Source: JBELHR01 sp049607205 (GTDB lineage: Bacteria; Bacteroidota; Bacteroidia; Flavobacteriales; Flavobacteriaceae). From it: DNA of 47,717 bases. The notes beneath the pieces are model-generated. The model worked only from the letters and a program-made list of their open reading frames with translations, did no database searches and had not been told where the DNA came from. The stretch lies in assembly GCA_049607205.1 (NCBI GenBank), contig JBMYWH010000018.1:1-47717 (forward strand), written 5' to 3'. Both the position numbers and the translations under genes were made by a program. This document shows, piece after piece, positions 41,005-47,717 of the stretch. Positions within the stretch are counted from its first letter, which is position 1. The number at the start of each line of letters is the position of its first letter.

Positions 41005-43302
41005 TTATTCGACCAATTCAAACTCTCTTTTTAATAAGGAAGTAGGACTACCTCCAACTTGAATTTCAAAAGCACCTGATTCGGTAATCCACTTATTATC
41101 TAACCCTACAAATGCTAAGTCCTGAGGTTCAACGTCAAAGCTTACAATCTCGCTCTCTCCAGGGTTTAAGCTGATTTTATTAAAATCAATCAACTTTTTC
41201 ACATCCGGAGAAACCGTAGCGACAAGATCTTTTAGATAAAGTGTCACTGTTTCTTTACCTTTCACTTTACCCGAATTGGTCACTTTAACCGAAACTGTCA
41301 AAGTTTCATCAGAATTAATTTTTTCAGAAGAAATTTTAAGCTCTGAATAGCGAAAATCCGTATAACTCAAGCCAAAACCGAACTCATATTGAGGATAAAA
41401 TCCATCAAAACCCCAATTTACATCTCTGATATCGGTCATTTTATGATAGTATGGAAGGCTATTTCCTGAGTATTTAGGATAAGTATAAGGAAGTTTCCCA
41501 CTCGGGTTTACATCTCCATATAATATATCAGCTATCGCCTTACCCCCTTCTTGTCCTGGAAGATAAGCCATTAAAACACCATCGACCAAAGGTTCAATAT
41601 CTTTGATAATCCTCGGTCTACCTTGTACCATAACAAGGACTATAGGTTTACCAGTTTTTGCAAGTGCCTTAACTAAATTTTGTTGTGCCTGAGGTAATTC
41701 CAATTCATTCACATCCGATGGTTTCTCTGTAGCCGGAATTTCTCCAACACAAATAACAATCTGATCAACCTTACGAGCAGCTCTAACTGCCTTATCAATA
41801 TTGATTTCTTCTGTATAATCTGTTCCTTGTACATAGATTACATCTGAATCAGACTGTCTCTCCACTCCCTGAAGTATCGTTTCTTTCGTCAAATCATTGT
41901 ACTGAGGATCCCGTCCTAAAAATGTTCTAGACCAAGCTCCATTCAATACGTTCAAAGAATTTGAAGCATAACCGGTAACAAGAGTTTTTTTCTTAGAAGA
42001 AAGAGGAAGTACCTCCTCTTCATTTTTCAACAAAGTAATTGACTCAGAAGCCATCTTGTAATTTGCATCTTGATGTTCTTGCGAAGCAAACTCAGGATAG
42101 TTTTGAGGGTCAGAATAAGGCTCCTCAAATAGATTCAAATAATATTTCAACCTTAAATTTCTCCTAACAGCGTCTTCAACACGCTCCAAGGAAACTTCTC
42201 CAGTTCCAACTAAGTCTACTATATAATCAGCAACTTTAGTATCATAAGGATTCATAAGTAAATCCAATCCTGCATTTACAGCTAATTTCGTTGCCTCTCT
42301 CATATCGTGTGCTGAATGATGTGCAACAACCAGGAACTCAACATCCGAAAAATCAGAAATCACCACTCCTTTAAACCCTAGTTCACCCTTCAAAATATCA
42401 TTGATATAATAAGAATTCATATGACTAGGAACTCCATTTACTGCGTTAGAACTTATCATCACCCCCATAGCACCTTGGTCGATTACTTTTTTAAATGGAG
42501 GTAAAAAATAAGACCTTAACGATCTTTCTGGGATAATCGCATTTGCACGATCCTTTCCATTATTCCCAGCTCCATACCCGATGAAGTGCTTTACACAAAC
42601 CGCAGAAGCAAATGGACTTTGTAAATTATCTAACTGTGAGCCCTTAGTATAAGCTGAAGCTAATTCTCCTACTAAATAAGAATCCTCTCCAAAACTTTCT
42701 GCAATACGTCCCCATAATAATTCAGCTGCAATATCTGCGTTCGGGTTAAAATTCCATGGCAATGAAGCACTACGAGACTCATAAGAAGTTACTCTTCCAG
42801 CTTCCGCAACCAAATCTCTATTCCACGTTGCAGCCAGACCAATTTGATGTGGCGTCATTACAGATCCCGCCACATAGTTCGCTCCATGAATATTATCAAT
42901 TCCATATAAGACAGGAATTTTTAATCTAGACTCTAAGGCCACACGATCTTGAATAGTCTTTACAATATCAAACCACTGTTTATTATTCGCTAAAAACCCT
43001 GGAGTATTATGAATAGATCCAACACCATAATCCACCATAAAATGGGCAAACTTCTCGTCGTCAAAAACCGCTGAATCACGCTGATCCCAATAAGCACCTT
43101 TTAAAATAGAAGGTAAACCTATATTAACCATTTGACCAGCTTTTTCCTTTAAAGTCATCAAGCTTAGAATACTGTCAATTTTACGCTCTACCTCAACTTG
43201 ATTAATTTCTCCAACATTATTCACTAACTCAAGTGAATCCTTCTTATTTTGACAAGACATTAAAACTAATGCACATATCAAAACCCATAAACCTTTTTTC
43301 AT
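41005..43302 (-). CDS. GH3 family beta-glucosidase lipoprotein
   Basis: A 765-residue protein with lipobox LMSC (Cys17). The GH3 N-terminal barrel contains KHFIGYG (~238-244) and the nucleophile Asp317 in GVVISDFSD. The C-terminal alpha/beta sandwich includes EIPATEKPSD, and a fibronectin III-like domain closes the protein. It removes single glucosyl units from the non-reducing end of beta-glucans and is probably periplasmic or held at a membrane. It starts 16 bases after the GH149-like gene. The neighbours point to beta-1,3-glucan oligosaccharides as substrate. SDF in place of the common SDW is conservative. Confidence 0.94.
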   Translation of the reverse strand: MKKGLWVLICALVLMSCQNKKDSLELVNNVGEINQVEVERKIDSILSLMTLKEKAGQMVNIGLPSILKGAYWDQRDSAVFDDEKFAHFMVDYGVGSIHNTPGFLANNKQWFDIVKTIQDRVALESRLKIPVLYGIDNIHGANYVAGSVMTPHQIGLAATWNRDLVAEAGRVTSYESRSASLPWNFNPNADIAAELLWGRIAESFGEDSYLVGELASAYTKGSQLDNLQSPFASAVCVKHFIGYGAGNNGKDRANAIIPERSLRSYFLPPFKKVIDQGAMGVMISSNAVNGVPSHMNSYYINDILKGELGFKGVVISDFSDVEFLVVAHHSAHDMREATKLAVNAGLDLLMNPYDTKVADYIVDLVGTGEVSLERVEDAVRRNLRLKYYLNLFEEPYSDPQNYPEFASQEHQDANYKMASESITLLKNEEEVLPLSSKKKTLVTGYASNSLNVLNGAWSRTFLGRDPQYNDLTKETILQGVERQSDSDVIYVQGTDYTEEINIDKAVRAARKVDQIVICVGEIPATEKPSDVNELELPQAQQNLVKALAKTGKPIVLVMVQGRPRIIKDIEPLVDGVLMAYLPGQEGGKAIADILYGDVNPSGKLPYTYPKYSGNSLPYYHKMTDIRDVNWGFDGFYPQYEFGFGLSYTDFRYSELKISSEKINSDETLTVSVKVTNSGKVKGKETVTLYLKDLVATVSPDVKKLIDFNKISLNPGESEIVSFDVEPQDLAFVGLDNKWITESGAFEIQVGGSPTSLLKREFELVE

Positions 43303-43318
43303 TTGATCAATTTATTCT

Positions 43319-46300
43319 TTACAATCCTATTCTTAACACCTTAACTTCACCACTTCGATCAAAAATTGATTTTGAAAGTTTAGAAGATAGCTCCAACCCA
43401 TCGAAATGCAACGTATCTCTTGATACATCTTCAAATTCAACCTCAATAGTTTTCTCTTCAGACAAGGTGAAAATAACAGGAACTTGACAATAAGTAAACC
43501 CTAGCTCACCTTCCTTCAAAATCAACTTCATAGATAGTCCTGAAACAGAGTTTACATAAAACTCTTGACTACTTTTTAGAAATTCATCACGATTCAATAA
43601 GAAAGAATCAAAACAAATCTTACCCTGCTTCACCTGAACCCCAAGTTCCAAGAATCGAGAAATCACATCCTCTTTAACCTGACCTGTCATTCCAGGTTGT
43701 TGTGCTCCTTTATGCGCCGGAGTATGAGAATATGGATCTGTAGGGATTGCACCATAAACTTCTGGCGTCTTCTTTAAACCTATACCAAACTTTGCTTCGT
43801 AATAGTGTTGTTTTAGCTTTTCTTGAAGCTCAATATCTACCTGAGAATCATGAGCAAGAAGCGCTGCCTCCTCGACTGCTAAAACCAATTTTGAAACCAT
43901 ATGCCAATAGATAGACCCTAATCCTTCATAACCAAAGAATGTTCCTGACCTTCCTGTAAATGCTTTATGATTGAATAACTTCTCAAAAACAGTAAATATC
44001 GCTCCTTGATCTTCCTCTAAAGTCTCTTGATAATCTGAACCTAATAAATCTAAAGCATCCTTTAACTGATTTGCGTTCTGGAAGGTACTCTTAAAGTGGA
44101 CTCCACCATTACAATCCAATTCAATCACCGACGTTTCATTATGCTCAACCAATTTAGAAAGTGCGACAGAACTTTCAACTAAGTCTTTTGAAATAAAATT
44201 CTTAGCTCCGAAACTCATGATCTCACGATCAGGATATAGCATATAACTTGACTGATCCTCTCTATATAGGTCACTCATTCTTAAAGAATCTAATAAAGAA
44301 ACTGTTTCTCTAGATTTAAGATATTGAGAGGTAAGAACTGCCACTTGACCTTCTAGCATCGAAGTCAAATAGTCAATCTTAGCTTCCTTATCAGTATAAG
44401 AAACTAAATTATATGAATGATACAGACCATCAACACGTTTATTCGAATCAATACTGTATTCAATATGTTTTTTGAAACTAGAACAGAAATCTTTAAAATC
44501 ACTTAAGGATATTGATTTCACCCTTCCAGAAAACCCTTTCGAGTAAATCGAATTTCTATACGCACTTCCCGCTTGCCCTAAAGCATTCATCATGTCTTTT
44601 CTAGACATATCTGTAAAACGCGCTTCAATATTCTCTTCAAAAGAGGCAAAACTCTCTTTTATTGATTGGAAAAATTCAAAAATTTCTTCTGAGACCTCAA
44701 CTTGACCCGAAGAATTCTCTAATAAGTTTTCAAAGAAAACTACAAACCTCCTCAAATAATAAAGGGTCACCATAGAGACTCCATTTCCAACCAAAGCATT
44801 ATTTGCGTCATTCCATTCTGGACGTTGGGTATTTAACCAAATTCCACCTTCAGGAATATAATTCGAAGCCTTTGCCAAGAGTGTTGCAAGAATTTTCTCT
44901 ATAAAATTAGCCTTTTGAATAGCTCCTGAACTCGTCTTAAGCAATGCTCCGTCAGCACCTTGACTTTTACGCATCTCACGAATACTCTTGTCTGACTCAT
45001 TGTCAAACACGATAGTATCTTTAGGATTCTTTAAAATATCCTCATAAGATTTAATTTTATAAGGAACGTTTGCATAGACAAAACTCTTCTGATTGAAAAC
45101 CTCAACAAGTTGTCCTGGAAAATAATGTTCTGATAACTCTAAGAACTTCAATAAATAGATAATCTGGTGATCTCCCCAATAACCAATAAATGCCCAAGGA
45201 TCATCTGGCTCAACAATCTCCCAATCAAAGCCATCCTTGGTCACACGATAAGGATTATACCCATCAAAGGTAGATGTGTTTAGGAATTTAAAAATCATCG
45301 ATTGAACGAAGTTCGGATAACTCACTGCAAGAGCCTCCCAATTTTGGTAGATATCTCTCCAGTTCCCTTGATAATCCAGAATCTTCTCTCCTGTAACTTC
45401 ATCCACGGTATTAATGGAAAACTTATTCCAAGGTCTTGAGGGATCTCCGTGACGGCGTGAAAACTTCAACGGTAGGTATTCCGTAGCTAATCTCAATACA
45501 TCTAGATTCTCATGAGCCATAGCCCATTTCTTTAGATCCTCTAAATTAATAAGTTCATCAAAAGCCTCTAGCTCACTTGAAATAGCCGCGAATAAGTCTT
45601 TATTTGATTTTTTATAATATTTGATCAAATCCGATCGTTCTAAATCATAATTGTGATCAAAGATACCTCCGCGCATGATATTAAACATCACGTTGGCAAA
45701 ATGTCTAGTATTCTCTAAATGATCTTCTGAACATTGAAGACCATCTGCATTACCACTTAATTCCTTAAGCCTTTCTGTACCCAATACAATATCTGCATTT
45801 AAATCTTCTTCTAATTTCACCGAATCCTTTAAAGATTCATTAATTAAAAGTAAATCTGAACTACTGAGTGACTCATCAATTATTTGAATCCATTGATTGG
45901 TAGAGTTCCCTTCTAAACTTAGGTCAAACTCCATCAAATAAGCAGCTTTCTGACCTCTAACTTCTCTTTGAACTGGCGATTGAAGTCCCTTTCTAAACTG
46001 AGAAACAACCTCCGAACTAATATGCACTTGCGCCCCATCTGCTCCTAGGTGATATACCATAGTTGCTCTTAAAGATTCGGCAGGCTCGGCGCGATCCACA
46101 ATCACCGCATTCAGGGTATAAATCGCTGTATTCCCATTTGCATCTAATTCTTGTCTTTTATATGCATCAACTAAATTACTTTTAGAATTTTGTACTTCAG
46201 CCTTTATATTAGTGGCAAGAATATTCTGAAGTCCATCTAGGACCTTAATTTCTCGAGTATCAGATCGCAGATTTTCAAGACGTGCAAAACGCCCAAAACC

Positions 46301-46756
46301 GTATTTCTTAGAGTTCTTCCACTGATAAGAAAATTTCAATCCAAGGGACTCATTAATCTCTTCAAATATGATTTGATTCCCAAATTGATTTTTATAAAGA
46401 TTGCGTTGGATCTTATAAACTCCTTGGTAGCGGTCAGAAAAAGGTTCCCATAAAAGCAGATCTCCACCCTCTTTGATCTGCATCAAAGTTTTAGGGCCAG
46501 AAACCTCTACAGACTCCATAATCTTATCATCCGTATAATAAGGAAAGATAGCACGATCGCTATCTTTTCTTCCGGCAGTTAAACCTCCGTTACTCCCAAT
46601 AAACATCCAATGATTCGAATCACTAACCACACTCATAAAGAAGGGTTTCATGGAATCTACATTGCTTATTTTATAATAATTTTCTCCTTCTATCTCTACC
46701 ACTGAGCCAGCACTATTTAAAGGCTGTGAATTCAGTTCTAAATTTCCAATCTTCAT
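43319..46756 (-). CDS. GH149-like beta-1,3-glucan phosphorylase (clan GH-Q)
   Basis: A 1145-residue protein without signal peptide, thus cytoplasmic. The N-terminal third is beta-rich (SNGGLTAG, GFGRFARLENL), the middle holds an alpha/alpha barrel with GNWRDIYQNWEAL (~464-476) and the likely general acid in RPEWND (Asp650), and a late block reads QPGMTGQVKED. WND as the acid motif and the overall order are those of inverting phosphorylases of clan GH-Q (GH94, GH149, GH161). Length and the YGAIPTDPYSHTP block fit GH149 best as I remember it. Such enzymes split beta-1,3-glucans with phosphate to glucose 1-phosphate. It lies between GH3 and a clan GH-A hydrolase in one operon. The exact family needs a profile search. 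Confidence 0.78.
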   Translation of the reverse strand: MKIGNLELNSQPLNSAGSVVEIEGENYYKISNVDSMKPFFMSVVSDSNHWMFIGSNGGLTAGRKDSDRAIFPYYTDDKIMESVEVSGPKTLMQIKEGGDLLLWEPFSDRYQGVYKIQRNLYKNQFGNQIIFEEINESLGLKFSYQWKNSKKYGFGRFARLENLRSDTREIKVLDGLQNILATNIKAEVQNSKSNLVDAYKRQELDANGNTAIYTLNAVIVDRAEPAESLRATMVYHLGADGAQVHISSEVVSQFRKGLQSPVQREVRGQKAAYLMEFDLSLEGNSTNQWIQIIDESLSSSDLLLINESLKDSVKLEEDLNADIVLGTERLKELSGNADGLQCSEDHLENTRHFANVMFNIMRGGIFDHNYDLERSDLIKYYKKSNKDLFAAISSELEAFDELINLEDLKKWAMAHENLDVLRLATEYLPLKFSRRHGDPSRPWNKFSINTVDEVTGEKILDYQGNWRDIYQNWEALAVSYPNFVQSMIFKFLNTSTFDGYNPYRVTKDGFDWEIVEPDDPWAFIGYWGDHQIIYLLKFLELSEHYFPGQLVEVFNQKSFVYANVPYKIKSYEDILKNPKDTIVFDNESDKSIREMRKSQGADGALLKTSSGAIQKANFIEKILATLLAKASNYIPEGGIWLNTQRPEWNDANNALVGNGVSMVTLYYLRRFVVFFENLLENSSGQVEVSEEIFEFFQSIKESFASFEENIEARFTDMSRKDMMNALGQAGSAYRNSIYSKGFSGRVKSISLSDFKDFCSSFKKHIEYSIDSNKRVDGLYHSYNLVSYTDKEAKIDYLTSMLEGQVAVLTSQYLKSRETVSLLDSLRMSDLYREDQSSYMLYPDREIMSFGAKNFISKDLVESSVALSKLVEHNETSVIELDCNGGVHFKSTFQNANQLKDALDLLGSDYQETLEEDQGAIFTVFEKLFNHKAFTGRSGTFFGYEGLGSIYWHMVSKLVLAVEEAALLAHDSQVDIELQEKLKQHYYEAKFGIGLKKTPEVYGAIPTDPYSHTPAHKGAQQPGMTGQVKEDVISRFLELGVQVKQGKICFDSFLLNRDEFLKSSQEFYVNSVSGLSMKLILKEGELGFTYCQVPVIFTLSEEKTIEVEFEDVSRDTLHFDGLELSSKLSKSIFDRSGEVKVLRIGL

Positions 46757-46768
46757 TTTATGATAAAA

Positions 46769-47717
46769 TTAATTTACTTTAAAAGGTATATTCGCTGCAG
46801 CAGAATGATTGTGACCATCAGTAGCATAAATATATAATCTATACTCTCCTGATGAAGGTGCTTTAAATACAAGTCTTCCTCCTTCTTTAGAAAGCTCATC
46901 GATCACAATATCATCTGGTCGTTCTTCATAATCTCCACCATGAGATACATTAGTAGCTTCTCTTAAGATTTCCCACTTATAAGTAATTTCATCACCTTCA
47001 AAATCAAAAATCTCAGCTACAGCTTCCATCTTCTGATCTGCTTCTACTGTTACACTTTGATAGGCATCTTGTCCATCAATAGTAAATGACTTAATCTGAG
47101 GCGTTCTATTCTCGGGATATACTCCATTCCAGATATAATGCATTACATCTACAGATTCAGTCTCTTGACCATCTCTTAAAAATATTCCATACCAAGTAGG
47201 AGTTCTTTCTTGTTTATTTCCCCATAAAAACACATAAGAACCTACACACTGCTCTGTGTCTACCTCAATACCATTTTTATATCTATCTAAATAATGCGCT
47301 GCCTTAACCGTTGAATTATCTTCAACAGGAGCTCCCCATGAGGTTGTTGGAACTTCCCAGTGACCAGTAGCACCCCATTCCGTAACCATATAAGCCTTCT
47401 CCCATCCGAATTCTCTAATCAACTTAGGAAGGTTTGGCAAATCACCATACATCTGAACAGATAATAAATCAAGATCAGAAGCTCTTTCCTTAATTCTAGA
47501 TATTTCCCTTTGAGAAACACCAGCAAGTGTGGTCGTGGTTAAATGGTTTGGATCTATTTCGTGGATCATTTCCGAGATCTCATTCACAGCATTCCAAACC
47601 TTAGGATTATTATAACTCAAGTTTAATTCATTCCCTATTGCCCAAATAAACAAAGCCGGGTGATCTGATCTAACCCCAATATTTCGGACACAAAATTAAA
47701 TTGTAATTTTACCGAAT
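46769..47717 (-). CDS. Clan GH-A glycoside hydrolase (GH2-like TIM barrel), 5' partial, frameshifted at window edge
   Basis: The visible part is the C-terminal half of a TIM-barrel glycosidase. HPALFIWAIGNELN has the acid/base Glu of clan GH-A (NE motif), and VTEWGATGH has the nucleophile Glu. An Ig-like beta domain of ~110 residues closes the protein (FDFEGDEITYKWE, ending AAANIPFKVN). GH2 TIM barrels fit the motifs; GH158, which also has an Ig-like end, is an alternative. In frame, a stop codon occurs at 47696-47698. A second frame (47680-47715) reads SVKLQFNFVSEI and would join it if one base were missing near the G4 run at 47674-47677. This looks like a sequencing or assembly slip at a contig end, though a real mutation is possible. 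It is 12 bases before the phosphorylase gene. Confidence 0.75.

Overview
The window looks like a chromosomal segment of an AT-rich, probably marine member of the Bacteroidota, most likely order Flavobacteriales. The evidence is consistent across the window. It holds type IX secretion (T9SS) parts: a type B sorting domain, a PorP/SprF protein and a T9SS plug protein. It also holds a sodium-pumping NADH:quinone reductase operon, GSCFA, NRDE and DUF3667 proteins, and a TonB receptor. The promoter element TAnnTTTG, typical of the Bacteroidota primary sigma factor, recurs before many genes on both strands. I cannot name a genus. Both ends cut through genes, and the right end carries an apparent frameshift, so the window may be a whole assembly contig.

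Layout. 1-2.0 kb: the 3' end of a large calcium-repeat T9SS cargo protein and its PorP/SprF partner. 2.1-4.5 kb: an alpha/beta hydrolase, an unrecognised protein with kinase-like active-site spacing, and a glycine-zipper protein. 4.6 kb: an initiator tRNA-Met with its own promoter and terminator. 4.8-11.0 kb: the ribosome-assembly GTPases Era and Der on either side of a three-gene set that looks devoted to copper uptake (small Cys protein, duplicated FixH/YtkA-like lipoprotein, OprC/NosA-like TonB receptor). 11.0-14.2 kb: a leftward TPM-TPM-LemA group and a MerR-M23 peptidase pair. 14.4-24 kb: housekeeping and metabolism (alaS, GSCFA, rhodanese, a long aromatic amino acid hydroxylase, gpmI, map, a methyltransferase). 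23.9-29.4 kb: the flavin transferase ApbE, an OmpA lipoprotein, a copper chaperone-ATPase pair and an alkyltransferase. 29.5-35.3 kb: the complete nqrABCDEF operon, leftward. 35.5-40.9 kb: T9SS plug, ApaG, DUF3667, NRDE, pruA and a cold shock protein. 41.0-47.7 kb: three leftward carbohydrate genes (GH3 beta-glucosidase, a 1145-residue GH149-like phosphorylase and the end of a clan GH-A hydrolase) that read as the tail of a beta-1,3-glucan (laminarin) utilization operon.

How the parts fit. ApbE probably attaches FMN to NqrB and NqrC, whose target threonines are visible. The Na+ gradient made by Nqr is the likely energy currency. Copper handling appears twice: uptake across the outer membrane at 5.8-9.1 kb and export across the inner membrane at 26.4-28.8 kb. 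The T9SS plug belongs to the export channel that would handle the cargo protein at the left end.

The observations most worth follow-up are the copper-uptake triad, the kinase-like orphan, the GH149-like phosphorylase locus, the aromatic hydroxylase with a large extra domain, and the promoter map, which corrects two start codons. I found no CRISPR array, insertion sequence, prophage or riboswitch that I can support.
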